In this document: positions 12,585 to 24,664 of the stretch, in pieces
How positions within the stretch are numbered: position 1 is the stretch's first letter
Layout of the letters: every line of letters begins with the position of its first letter
NCBI RefSeq assembly: GCF_014898815.1
Contig: NW_026515548.1
Location: 1,036,501-1,100,500, forward strand
Direction: 5' to 3'
From: Panonychus citri
Taxonomy: Eukaryota; Arthropoda; Arachnida; Trombidiformes; Tetranychidae
DNA: 64,000 nucleotides
Made by a program: the position numbers and the translations under genes
The notes under the pieces: generated by a model
Databases searched by the model: none
What the model saw: the letters and a program-made list of their open reading frames with translations, nothing else
Told to the model about the DNA's origin: nothing

Positions 12585-14517
12585 CAGGAAAGAGGATGAG
12601 TTTGGAAGATAAAGGAAGAAGAGTTGACTGAAAATTTTGTCATGAGATTTTTTTCATCTTCTTTCTTTGCCTAAACTTTTTCTTCCAAATCTTCATCTTC
12701 TTTCATCTTCATCAGGATGTTGAAAGAGGATAAATAATAACAAAGTAACTTAATTGAGAATCTCTTACATGGATAAATTCATCATCACCATCTACAGTTA
12801 ACCTTCATCTTTTTCCTTCTCATCTTCATCCTTTTGAATAATAAAAAGCATCTCAACTTTTTGATTATCGTTTTTTTGTTGAACAAAACTTCATCTCTCA
12901 TCTTCCTCATCATCGCCATCTTCAATCCTCTCAGTTTGTTTGAATAGCAAATTTTCAGGGTGAAAAATTCACATATAACTCACTCTCTCTCTCTCTCTCC
13001 TATACTACGTAAATGGTAACAATGAAGGAGGAATAGATGAATATGATGATAGTTCTGGATGATAAATATTCTGTCTCTCTTCATCTGTCAACATTGAAAT
13101 AAGTCCAACTGTAAATGATAAAATGGGAACAATTAAATGCTCATGATAATTATCATCATCATCACGAGGTCATAATTATTTATCATCTTTTCCTAATTAT
13201 CAGAAATATAAAGGAAAAAATGTTCAGTTGATTGTTTTTTTTTTGGTTCCAAATTCAGACTGAAGATTGAGAGTCAGAATGAGAATATCATCATTTACAT
13301 AAATATTTCATGATATGTAGGAGGAATTGGGAGAGACTGATGAAGATGAAGATGAAGATGAAGACATGGGTCAGTTTGCAGATGAACAAGTGGGCAACAT
13401 GCAAGGTAACATGATAATGTATTAAAAGTTAATCTGAATGACATAACAAAATAAGAGGAACAACAAACCAGGTAATTCATGAGTCAACATGATGAAAGAA
13501 AATGCATCAGATGAATAAAGAAGAAGATGAATTTTCCTTTGTTCGCACCCTGTAAATGTTGTTCAAACTATTGATGGTTCTGTAGATGATTTGAATCATC
13601 ATCATTTTCATCAATGGGAATCAAGATATTCACATGAATATATAATTTGTGTCAGGTGAGCCCATTAATATGAATGTAGATCATATGAAATTGAATGTAA
13701 GAGCATCATCATCATTTTCCTATTCAGTTCAATGTATTAATATTCAGTTCATCATTTAGGTGATGATGATGATTCACTTGTTGGTTTTGGTTGATTTTTT
13801 TTTCTTCTTTGTATCATTTGGATCAATTGTTGTCCATTTGATGATCGCAATTAGCTTATTATCAATTTTATCGTTGGTGGTTAATCCAAGATCAGGAACT
13901 TTGTAGTTAATTGTTATACTTTTTGTTTTAATTTCTCTTTACTTTGCTTTTAAATTTCTTAATCATTTGTGGTAAGGGAAACAGAATCATTCTATCAGAT
14001 AGTTAGCAAATTAAATTAATCAATCAATCAGTTAATTGAGACACTTATTGACTCTCTCTCTCTCTCTCTCGTTTTATCCTCATCACTTATATATTTGAGA
14101 ATCACAACTTAATCGCTTCGATGATGAGAAAATTTATCATTAATTTTATCATCTTCTTCATCGATATCATTATTAGTTATATTAATAAAATCGTTCTCTG
14201 GTCTTTAGATTAAAGCTCAAAATCCTATTGTATCTTTTGTTGTTTACTCTCAACTGGAAATGTTATTATTAAACATCATCTTATCATCATTTTCTCTTCC
14301 TTCCTCTTTTCTATTAGTCTTCACTCATCATCATTGTTGATGTATTTATATATTTGGGATATCAAATGGATTCTATTAAAAGAATAATATAAATTTTCAA
14401 ATATTGATCTAGATTTTGCTTCTTGTCTCTCTCATTATCATCAATTGTTTCTTTCTTTGTTTGTTTGGTTGTTGTTGTTTCTCTGGTCAATATTAACTTG
14501 ATTCTCTTAATTCATTG

Positions 14518-15825
14518 CTAACTATCCTTAGAAGATGATTGTTCCTTTGTTAATCGATAGCCGATACTTTGACCAATTTCATTGTCCGAGTCTTCCCTTG
14601 ATAAACCTTTAGATGAACCTCTCTGTTTAATTAGATCACTTTGGATGGATTGACGAACTTTCAATAATTCTTTCTCTTTCTCTTCCCATTCCTTACGATT
14701 CTGGGAAAGATCTTTCATTTTATTAACTACAAAGGCATCGGGTTTACCATAATCCGGTGGATTAGCTGAGGGATCATAACCAAGAACCGATAACATTGGA
14801 GCGATTGAGCCCATGTCCCGAACCACATCTTCGGGCATATGACCGACCCATTTACTTAGAGCTTCAACATTGATCGGTTTGATTACTTGATCTGTTGATC
14901 TTTCCAATTTGGAAAGTGATATTCCACCAGGTTTATTGATTAATTTCTCATGGTTAAGGACAGAATCATTCCAAGGCACATCAAGAAATTGAAGAATCTT
15001 TCTCAACCATAATTCTGGTTGTAACACCATTTGCTCGTAATAAACGGGCAAACAATAAGATGGTCCTAAAGTTTCACACTGATTATGCATCGCTTGCATT
15101 GCACTATTCCACTTTTTCATACATTGACGATAGTCGGTCAGGTCGAATCCCGAAATGGTGACCTTTCGAGTGATGATCGAATGGACAACTGCACGTCCAT
15201 CGCGAATCATGAAGATAAACTTTGAATTGGGGAACAGTTTCTTAAGGTAAACCGCCGATCGCAGAGTAAACGGATCTTTGTTACACAGCCTTTGAGCGGG
15301 TGGCCCATGTTTACCGACAATCTCCAGGATAAAGGCTGAAATTGCACTGTCCAAGACTTCGGGGGTAATACCTGCTTCTTGTAGTCGACGCGACTCAAAG
15401 GGTGACTTCATCCATTGAGCTCGAATACCAAGTAGACGAGGTATTACCCGAGTCTCTTCCCCACACCTGACGTCCGGATGAGCGTCCAAGATGACGCGAA
15501 GCAAAGTTGTACCCGAACGGGGCATTCCCCCGATGAATATGAGTGGAATCGCCCGGTTGATTGGCGTCACTGTCAAGTCACTGGACGAGGCTGAAGAATC
15601 TGATATGAGCGATGAGTAGAGTTTACCTGATGATGACCATGAAAGTGGATCACCACCGGAAGAAGGTTGTTGCACTTGTGATTGGAGAGCATTTTGTTTA
15701 CTTAAATTAAGGGAACTTGTTGACACTAAGCAAGTTGGAACATTGTATTGGTACATAAATCCAATGAGAAAAACAGAAATCAACAAGAGAAAAATAAATT
15801 TCCTGGTTGATCGCAGAGAATTCAT
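14518..15825 (-). CDS. Tpst: Protein-tyrosine sulfotransferase (TPST), right copy
   Basis: Second intact 435-residue, single-exon TPST with the same domains as the left copy: signal anchor, Ser-rich stem, 5'-PSB loop PRSGTTLLRVILDAHPDVR, EET catalytic motif and IRDGRAVVHS. The two predicted proteins match throughout except at the extreme C-terminus (SSSKDS here, SSSQNS in the left copy). One silent AAC/AAT change lies near 15279/3116. Such identity beside diverged flanks suggests recent gene conversion or very strong constraint. Upstream (higher coordinates) this copy has motif-like sites that the left copy lacks, so expression may differ. It should be a working Golgi enzyme. Confidence 0.96.
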   Translation of the reverse strand: MNSLRSTRKFIFLLLISVFLIGFMYQYNVPTCLVSTSSLNLSKQNALQSQVQQPSSGGDPLSWSSSGKLYSSLISDSSASSSDLTVTPINRAIPLIFIGGMPRSGTTLLRVILDAHPDVRCGEETRVIPRLLGIRAQWMKSPFESRRLQEAGITPEVLDSAISAFILEIVGKHGPPAQRLCNKDPFTLRSAVYLKKLFPNSKFIFMIRDGRAVVHSIITRKVTISGFDLTDYRQCMKKWNSAMQAMHNQCETLGPSYCLPVYYEQMVLQPELWLRKILQFLDVPWNDSVLNHEKLINKPGGISLSKLERSTDQVIKPINVEALSKWVGHMPEDVVRDMGSIAPMLSVLGYDPSANPPDYGKPDAFVVNKMKDLSQNRKEWEEKEKELLKVRQSIQSDLIKQRGSSKGLSREDSDNEIGQSIGYRLTKEQSSSKDS

Positions 15826-15884
15826 TTCTTTACTGGGATGACACTCAGAATAACAACATCACAGGTACAGAATTCTAGTTCTAA

Positions 15885-15898
15885 CTGCCATCTAGTGG
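15885..15898 (-). promoter_or_regulatory. CTCF-like motif upstream of right TPST
   Basis: On the minus strand this reads CCACTAGATGGCAG, which fits the CTCF core consensus CCASYAGRKGGCRS at every position. In the left TPST copy the aligned place has ctctcctttattatt instead, so the motif is specific to this copy. The call rests on a motif match alone. Confidence 0.4.
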
Positions 15899-16039
15899 TT
15901 TCTCACTTTTTTCTCTCTCACATTCTCTTTCTTTTCTTTCTTTATTTTTCCCTTCTTTCATTCATCTCTTTCTTATTGCATCACTGGGATTACAAAGTGT
16001 AAACGTCATAAGATTCATTCACTTGTTGTTACGATTAAA

Positions 16040-16108
16040 CCGCCATCTTGGGTAAATGGTTACAATTTAATTCGGTTTGACATTTGTTCAAATTCTTGTG
16101 GCGGGAAA
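16040..16108. promoter_or_regulatory. YY1-like and E2F-like motifs, right TPST only
   Basis: CCGCCATCTTGG (about 16040-16051) is the reverse complement of a YY1/Pho core, and GGCGGGAAAA near 16099 is an E2F-type site. Both lie in a segment of about 120 bases that is missing from the left TPST flank. Promoter function is inferred. Confidence 0.3.
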
Positions 16109-16619
16109 ACTTTTCTATTATTTTCTTATTCCTTTAATCTTTGTTTTGGTCAACTTTCAGCTTTGCCTACGATCAAAGTTCTGATTCAATCAGTGGTCAG
16201 TTCTTGGTCATCCGATTCACCTCAGTCACTTGGGTGATTTTCTGTCTCTTTATGTGATATTTTCAACCATTTAATTGGATTAAAAGATTTAAATTGTTGT
16301 TCATTTTTCTATTAGGATTTTGGTTCAATTCTAATGATTGTAATTGATTGAATTTTGATTTATCATCATTTTCATCATGAGGTTGATTCCATTTTTAATT
16401 CAGTTGACTAATCAAATTGTTATTGATTCTTGTGTGAAATTTTGGATTGGGAATATGATTATCAACTAAAATCAATCAAATTTCTGAGTTTGATTAATTG
16501 TTTTACGATTGATGATCAGTCTGATTTTAAATGGTTTTAATTAGTATTTCTTATTGGGAATGGTAATTAAACTAATCAAATAATAATAATAATTGATGAT
16601 CAATTGATTGCTCTCACCT

Positions 16620-19600
16620 TTCCAATTACCATCTAAATTTAGTTGAATGGTTCCAATTAATTATAATAAACACCAAATTTTTGATTAACTATCAGAATCA
16701 AAGGTAAACAATAACAAGAAGAAAAAAAAATCAAGAATTAAATTTTCCGTGATTTAGATTATGATTATAATTTTAGATTGATCAGAATTAATAATCAACC
16801 AAAGTTATTATTAAATTGATACCTTAATTTACCGTTAAACTATTAACTACAACAATCTATTTCCATCATTTGAAATGGCAACAATTTAATGATAATAATA
16901 ATAAAATATTGATGAAGAATCAAGGAAAAAAAAAGTTTCAATCTTATTTTTTCTCATTAATCCACAACAAGATTAATTAACTGATTAAATGATGATCATC
17001 ATGAAAATAGATTAAAAAATGAAAGTGATTCAGTTTGATTGGGACAATCAACTAATCATTAAGATTATTATGGTTTCCATGTATGTGTGAGTTTAAACAC
17101 TGGAAATTTTGAATGATCAATGAACTTGGGTGGCAAATTAAAAGTTAATTGTTGTTTAATTCAGTTGTTGATTTAAATTAATTGTTCATCAACCTTAAAT
17201 CACTAACCTTGAATCGCACCTACTTCAGATTAGATCAACAATTATTCAATCGAAATTGTTTTACTATTAATAACTGATCTTTCATATTATAATTAAACGT
17301 TCTCAAAATGATAATTAATGCCAACAATTAGCGTATTAATTTTAATTTTAAATTCTATTGTTTAACTAAATTAAAAATTCAACATTTTCATTTGTTTGAA
17401 ATTCACCACGTCAAGTGGCTCCATCTTGTGAAGGCGAAGTCAACAAATCTTTTTTGGGTTCACAAGAATCTGGTTAACAACAGCTGATCGATTGGGTTAC
17501 AATTAACTAAATTGTCATTAATTAGTTGGAGAAAACTTTTTCTTGCCTTAATATGAACATCAATTGAGATATTGAAACGATAGTCTATTGATTGAACTTT
17601 GATAGTTACGACAAATCGAAAAGTTCATAAAGAAATGAATGAAAAGTTAATTAGTCAAGAGAATAGCAATTGATTAGTATCGGTCGAGTGACCAGAGTGA
17701 CCTTAAGGTTAACCCGGGGAACGATTTTGTGAACGAAAAATAAATTCTCGAAATTTACTGAAAATAGTAAGTTCGTAATAATCGTTAAGTTTTGATGGCG
17801 TTAGAGAAAAAAAAACAAATCGATCGCTTATTAGGTCATTAAACTTTCCCTTTTTCGATCATTCAATTAATCGACAATCAAATTAATCAGTTAAGATCCT
17901 GGTCAATCATCGGATTCATGAGAAGATGAAGAAGATGAAGAAAAAAAGGTGAAGAAAGTGGCGAAAGGAGGATTGATCATTTTTCGAGGAAACATCTTCT
18001 TCTTTTCTTCAATATAATTAAGATAATCTGATTTAATAGTAAAACATTCAGGTAAATATTCATTAATATAAAGATTCATACCCTGAAAGACTGGGTCAGT
18101 TTCACTTTTGACCTGTTAAAAGTAACCAAAAAATAACCTTAAGGTATAACGATGATAATATTACCTTTTTCCTCATCATATTAATACTTATTCACTGCCT
18201 ACAGGGATTAACAGGTAGATAATCATAATAATAATCATAATCATATTTGTAACTGTAACAGATTAATAATCTAATTCAATTGATAGAAAAGAAAGAAAAA
18301 AAAATACTTTGATTGTTATTGGATTTCAATTATCGGAAGGAAGTAAATTGTTGGGATATTGTTGTTGATCATGTTGTTGTTGTTGTCGTTGTTGTTTGTG
18401 TTTGTGTGGTGAAAGTGGGAAGATAAACAATTTGGTTAATTGTTAATTGTTGGTACATGTAAATTAAATGTTATTTGAGTTAATTGTAACTCCTACTCTC
18501 TGATTGGGTTGATCGTGTTGGTTGTGGCTTCCTATTGTTATATTTTTAGCAATTAACAAGCACCAACATCATCAAAGATCAGTGATTAGCGATTATTGAT
18601 CAATGATAATCAACTAATCAACAGCATCGCAATCAAAATATATTTTTATGAACAAAGATAATTGTTGCAATGATAATGATCATGATTAACTGTTTAAAAT
18701 GAAAACAATTAGCTCAAAAAAAGAGGCAAAAACTATTGAGACATCTATTGATCTTATCATTGACTGTCTTACATTTTGATCAACTAATCAATTGTTAATC
18801 ACAATCAATGGTCAAATTGTTGACGGTTAAAATGAGGATTATCTTAATTATGCAAATATTGAGGATCAACAATCAAGTACCTCAAAAATTAATTGCTATT
18901 GATTAAGATTTAAAAAAACTAAAATCTTTTAAAGTTGATCAAACTTGTTGGTTATTGATTGTTAGTTTTTTTTAATCAATCTAATTGTTGATTGTAACAT
19001 CTTAATTTCATTGATTGTTGTTTTAGCTTTCAATTGAATGGAAACTTTTTCTTAACTTTGATTACTTTTTTTATGACTAAATTGTTTGATGATAATGACA
19101 ATTAATTGTTATTAATAGTAAATTGACAAAAGTTTGAGGCTTAACTGATTATAAGGTTAATCACAATTATCATTATAATCATGATTATAAATCCTTTTCT
19201 GACCAAATTAATCCTGATTCCTATTTTAAATCATGATAAAATTTAATCAAACCAAATGATTAACTAAATTAAATGTCACGAGCAATGAAAATTATGCTAA
19301 TCGTTAATAACAATTAACTTACAACGATAATAATAACAGTCAATCAAAATGATACACTAATTGTAATCAATTATGAAAGAGAAAAACTTAATTGTGAATA
19401 TTAATAAGTCTTAATTTAGTTGATTCTAACAATTAAATCTGAGTAAGATCAACTATGAACAATTGATTAACCAAAATTTACTATTAACAATGTAACAATT
19501 TAAATGATTCCAATCCAATATTGATCAGTTAACCGCAATCAATTAATCCTGTTAACAGTAACACAATTAACGGAGCTTGTGGTTTACTTAATTAATTGAT

Positions 19601-21320
19601 TATCATGATAATTAGCTTGACCTTAACTTAATTGTCACTCGATAATAAAGTACAGGGAAAAATTGATATTTAATTTAAATCCAGTTAATTGTTACCAAGA
19701 AAACCCAAATTGAATCATTATTAATAGCGGTGGATCATCATCACTATCGTTAATCAAGATATTAATTAAAACTGAATTAGTTAATTGTAAAGTTTTTTTC
19801 CCAAAAGATTAACTTAATCCTGATGATGTTTATCATCATTGAGATGATGAAATCAAAGTCTCTGATTAGTAAATTGTAACAGTTGATTAAGTGTTATAAC
19901 CACAATTAGCTGGACAAATCAAAAGCTGACCAGTTAATTGTGATTAAATTTTAGATAAGGTTGCAAACAATAAGCAAACAATTTGAATAAATATTTCCTG
20001 TTATTGATTGAGAGTTTTAATTGTTTCATTCAAATGATCAAACAATTAATTAGATTTATTAATATCCTTCGCATGAATGAATTGTGATAATTAACGATGA
20101 TTAACAATTAGAAATCAACATTTCAATTAGATAATTAGATTAAAATAAAGAGAGAGAAGAAAATTAAATAAATTATATCAAATTTTACTTTTAATTGTGA
20201 GTAACAATCAACAATTAACTCTCAAAATTACAATTAGAACCCTAAATCATAAATAATAATATTGCTAATATAATATCAAGTGTGACAATTAAATAATAAT
20301 CATAACAATCAAACATGAGGATCAATTGTAATATTAATAATTTGATTGTTTAAATCAATCAATTGAAACACAATTAATTAACACTTGATTAAAATCAGAA
20401 AAATGAACATAAATATTAAAATAATTTTGATTTGGTTTGATTTGATTTAATTCAGTTAATTAGAGTTGATCAATTGGATTTTTTTTCCTGTTGATTAATA
20501 TGAAAAAAAAACTTTCGATTTCTTAATTTGATTTAGATTTAAATTGTTGAGATAATAATAATAATTTGGATGTTGATTGTTGTGTTTATTGATTAAACTT
20601 GTGATTATATTTGGCTAACTGATTAAGAGACTTTTTTTTATTACTTCGATGGTAATAATCATGTCGATAGCCTGAGGGAAGCGTTTTTTTAATCAATACT
20701 TTGAGAAAGTGTATCATCAGAGTCTCAGGTTTAATTGAACAATTTTTTATTTGAATCTTCCTTAAGGGTGAATATTATTATCGTATCCAAATCTTATTAT
20801 TAATATTTTTATTGTATAATTACCGTTATGCTCAACTACTATTAGCCAATATTGATAAAAAAAGGATAACCAATAAGCACCTATGGGTTAATCTAAAAAA
20901 ACTTTATCGATTAGCTAATCATGTTTATCTAATCGCAATTAGTTATTGATTAATAGTAAAAGTTGATACCAAAAAGACCAGAAAAAAATTAGGTTAAGCC
21001 TAGCGCTTTATGGCGAGAGAGAGAGAGAGAGGAAGAAAGAAAGGGAAAAGATAAGAAGAGAAAGGAAAAGAAGACAAGGATGATAATGATGATAAAGAAG
21101 AAGAAAAAAAGAAGAAGAAGAAGAAGCCCTGAAGAATAATATTGGTTAGAATAATTTGATAGAAATTAAAGAAAAAGAGAAAAAGCGAAAAAGAAAGAGA
21201 AATTGTAAGTAAAGTAAGAGAACGGGAAAGTAGTAAGAGGGATTGAATGTTGGCTAATGTTCATCCTCTTTCTTGTTTATGATTCGATTCAAGGAGGGAG
21301 CCAGGTAAACTGTATCAGAA
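16620..21320. repeat. Upstream region of VPK-1, duplicated upstream of VPK-2
   Basis: AT-rich region with no supportable exon. Segments are shared with the region upstream of VPK-2: about 16660-17030 matches 29870-30240 and 33480-33840; 18066-18740 matches 32450-33050 and 35213-35820; 19600-20730 matches 37450-38760; 20990-21130 matches 39020-39120. It looks like a long regulatory or spacer region copied together with the gene. Confidence 0.8.
18079..18112. repeat. 34-nt conserved block, copy 1 of 4
   Basis: Starts ACCCTGAAAGACTGGGTCAG and ends TTTCACTTTTGACC. The same block occurs without visible change near 31911-31944, 32458-32491 and 35223-35256. It contains GGGTCA and TGACC as inverted half-sites 10 bases apart, the arrangement of nuclear-receptor half-sites. 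Confidence 0.6.
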
Positions 21321-21346
21321 AAAGGAGTCATGAGTACCTGAGATAG

Positions 21347-21444
21347 TATATAAGATGAGAGATACCTGTTGATGAGACTCATTCGGCTTCTTAAAGTGAA
21401 AACACCAGCATCAAGTCAATCGTTTGGTTATAATCATATTTTAG
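21347..21444 (+). promoter_or_regulatory. TATA promoter and non-coding first exon of VPK-1
   Basis: TATATAAG at 21347-21354 is followed 25 bases later by a TCATTC initiator-like site (about 21379). The likely 5'UTR exon ends at 21444 before GTAAAT. A candidate acceptor is aaag at 21966-21969, five bases before the ATG. About 250 bases (21322-21575) are identical by eye to the VPK-2 promoter region (39432-39685). The TSS and 5' intron are inferred. Confidence 0.65.
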
Positions 21445-21974
21445 GTAAATAACAACAATCATTTATAAACAATATCGACAAACATCATCGACACCAACAC
21501 CTAAGCTCCATCTCTCCCTTTTCCCTTTAGTCTCTCACCTGAATAACCCAATCACCAAAATCGACTAACAATCAACTGAACTCTTTCTCTTTCTCTCTCT
21601 CTCTCCCATTCTCTCTTTCCCTTTTTCTCTCTCACTAACTCATTAACCTTTATTATTATTGTTTTGTGACAACTTTTTTTCTTATTCTTTGTATTCTCAA
21701 TACAATTTATCGTTTTATCGGCGCCTGACGTCGATAACGTTCAATAAGTTCTAAACTCAGTTTCTCAAACCGAACCCAAGTTATCACTTATAATTAATCT
21801 TGTTTATTATCTTTTTTTTCTCTCTCTCTCTCTTTCGCCGCTATTTCTATTCAACGATAACTTCGACTTCATCATCGTCTCCATCATCATCACCAACGTT
21901 TCTTTTACTCCGTTATTTTTGACTGTTTTTCCTCGCGCTCTCTCTCTCGAATTGGTTCACCATTTAAAGGAATT

Positions 21975-24664
21975 ATGCAATTTTCAGCTCTTGTGCTCAT
22001 TTTGGGCACCCTTTCTATTAAGGGTTCCTTGGGAAATGATTGGGGATGGGAACCACCGATAGTCAAAGTTATCCACAAAGTTGTCCATATCCCAAAACAC
22101 GTTCCAATTCCAAAAATCATCACAGTTCCAAAAATTGTTCCATACCCAAAGACCATCGCCGTTCCACATCCAGTTCATATTCCAGTAAAAGTACCAGTCT
22201 ACAAGACCGTAAGTACTTTCAGATAATAATGATAATGATTTCAATTGAAATTCTTTTATTATCGTTTCATGATTATTGATTCAATTTTCTCCTTTCATTG
22301 ATAATCTATTATTATGTAGATTAAGAAGGTTATCCCAGTGGCTAAACACATTCCAGTGCCCAAGCCAGTGCCAATCGCCAAGCCTTACCCAGTTGGAGTT
22401 CCAGTTCCAGTTATTAAACATCATCCAGTCCCAGTCTTCAAGCCAGTAGCCGTCGCTAAGATTGTCCATGTCCCATACCCAGTTAAGGTTCCCAAACCTC
22501 ACCCATACCCAGTCCACAAGATCATCCATGTTCCCAAACCATACTTGGTTCCAGTTAAGGTTCCAGTCTACAAGGAAGTGATCGTCAAGAAGCCAGTTCA
22601 AATCCCAGTTCCGTAAGTGTCTCAATTATTGCAAATCTATTAACATATAATCTCGTGATGAAGATTAGAAGAGATAAAATTATCTTTACAAGAGAGTTAG
22701 ATGAAAAAACCCTCATCACCTTCATCTCCATCATCTTTAGCTCTCTTTATTATAGAGAGAGAGAGAGAAAAAGATTTGATTAAAATTGGTTGACCCATTT
22801 TTGGGTCAAAGCGCTTGTTCGGGATAAAATTATCTTTCGTGGGTACAGCAATCAGGTAGAAAGAAAATTAGAAAGAGGGAAAGAAAGAGAGAAAGATACC
22901 GAAAAGGGGAGAGAGCAAGAGAGAGAGAGAGAGGAAGGATGGAGATGATAAAGATAAAGAGTAAGATGATAATTATAGTGAGATTATGATAAAGTACGAA
23001 AAAAGAGAAATCATCCTCATCTTTTTCATCATCACATAACCTTTAGCATCTTTGAATGATAACTTTTTTTATGAGACTTTCTCTATCTCTCTCAACTAAC
23101 TATTTTAGTGATAGTTTATCAACAATTAGTAGAACATAAAAAAGAACAAAAAAAAGTTTCGAATATAAAAAATAACCAATATCAAACATGAGATGTTGAC
23201 TCGCATCCATTTTTCACTCTCATCTTCATCTTAATTTTCCATCATCATGATAACTGTAAACATATTCAAAGTGTTTTCATTATTTACTATTAATCATTTT
23301 TAATATTAGTTAAAACTTTTTATTCCGCCATGATTATGATCTCAGTTAATGATTTGAGAGATGAAAATGATGAAGATGCTAAAATGTTTAAATACATGAG
23401 CTGAATACAGACTCATTGATGAGAATCAAAGCTCATCACTAAGAGAAGCAAAAACTGAAAATCAACAACAATCACAATCAAATAGTAACAGTTAACAATC
23501 AATTCTAAGTGAGATTGAATAAGACAGAAAACGTAACCAATAAGAGGCAATAGTAACTGGAGCTTGATTTAATTCCACTTTTCACTCTTGACTTACCTGC
23601 AATATCCAATCAACTCTCTCATTCTCACTCACATACCTGATTCTTTTGCTGAGCCTCATTTGATGATAATGATGATGAACAGAAATAGTAGCAAAAGAGG
23701 AGCAAAAATCAACATGAATAAGAAAAGAAAGAGAAGAAGAAGAAAAAAAGATAATCATCAACATAAGAAAAACGATCAAACACCCAGAGTAGATCACTAT
23801 TAGAACGATAGTCGAGAAAATTTCACTTAAATTAACATTTAGCGTATTTTCAGTGATCGTTAAAAGCGATCATCTTTTAGGCCATTCTGATAGGAGCCGA
23901 CATCATTTACAGGAAACAGGGAGAGAGAGAGAGAGATTAATAATTGAGGTCTCTCTTAATCTCACCGCTTTCTTAATATGAAGCCCACTTTTAACCGATC
24001 AAAACGGAAAGAACCATTAGTCGTTCCGTTTGCTATTCGCATGCCGATTAACAAGAACAACGATTAAAACATGATGATGAAAGATAATCACGATTAGAAA
24101 AGAGATAGAGAATTAAACTAAATCAGAACAACTTTTTTTTTCTTCTTTTTCGTTCAATCGAGATTTGTACGAATTCGCATTCTTACCTAAATTTCATTCA
24201 TTTCAGTTTCTTGGAAAAACATTTATCAATTTTCCCCTCAAATTCATTCATTCATATTTTCTAATCTTTTTGCTAATCATTTCTCTCTCTCTCTCTCTCT
24301 TTATTTTTAACTTTATCCTCATCAACTTATTACATCTTCATCTTCATCTTCATCACCATCATCATCATGATGTTGTACTCATTTCCAATCTCAACCCCGC
24401 CTGCGAAAAAAAAACATCTCGACTTAATTGGTATTCAAACGTGAATAACAATCAACTTGGATGAAAAAAAAACAACATCAACACCAAATGGATTGTAATT
24501 AATAACTAATCTGATTAATCCGTTAATCTAACAGAGTTTACATTAAGAAAAAGCCAGTTTACCACCCACCCTCATACGAGGCATGGAAGGCCGCTGCCAG
24601 TCAACAACACGAGCAAAAGGTTGCCCCCAACACCCCAATCAAACCTGAACAAAGCAAGAACTAG
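21975..24664 (+). CDS. VPK-1: secreted Val-Pro-Lys-rich cuticle-like protein
   Basis: Three coding exons, 21975-22208, 22320-22612 and 24535-24664, join in frame (phases 0 and 2) to about 218 residues. Residues 1-20 are a signal peptide (MQFSALVLILGTLSIKGSLG). The rest is a low-complexity array of short PVPKPYPV, HVPVKVPV and KPVPIAKPYPV-type units, with no Cys in the array. It ends in a non-repetitive tail (HPPSYEAWKAAASQQHEQK). Such proline/valine repeats occur in arthropod cuticle and other extracellular structural proteins, so a matrix or cuticle role is inferred, not shown. No enzyme motif is present and I do not recognise a named family. The paralogue VPK-2 lies 18 kb downstream. Intron 2 (1.9 kb) holds two strongly conserved blocks. 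Exact donors and the shared phase make the model solid. Confidence 0.85.
22782..22847 (+). promoter_or_regulatory. Conserved intronic block with palindrome, VPK-1
   Basis: About 62 bases match 40903-40968 in the VPK-2 intron with one difference, while surrounding intron sequence has diverged. It contains TTGACCCATTTTTGGGTCAA (22790-22809), an 8-bp inverted repeat around TTTT. The halves resemble nuclear-receptor half-sites (GGGTCA). An intronic enhancer is the likeliest reading. Confidence 0.5.
23331..23460 (+). promoter_or_regulatory. Second conserved intronic block, VPK-1
   Basis: Matches 41361-41490 of VPK-2 intron 1 almost base for base (for example GAATACAGACTCATTGATGA in both). It has no open frame shared between the copies, so a regulatory or RNA role is more likely than a missed exon. 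Confidence 0.4.

Larger units (their letters stand above)
12370..16215. repeat. TPST segmental duplication, right copy
   Basis: Counterpart of 920-4150. It lacks the eIF3L fragment that abuts the left copy and the 275-base segment 3670-3946. It has about 370 extra bases at 12870-13240 and about 120 extra bases upstream of the gene (about 16030-16160). Between 12430 and 14515 I see no other gene. Confidence 0.9.

Noticed and set aside
12338..12643. 101-codon minus-strand frame
   Set aside because: Almost entirely a translation of GA/CT and GAT repeats.
21905..22625. Minus-strand open frames rich in Trp, Asn and Asp opposite the VPK-1 exons
   Set aside because: They are antisense reflections of the Val-Pro-Lys repeats and lack splice or start support; the same occurs opposite VPK-2 (40151-40393, 41842-42102).
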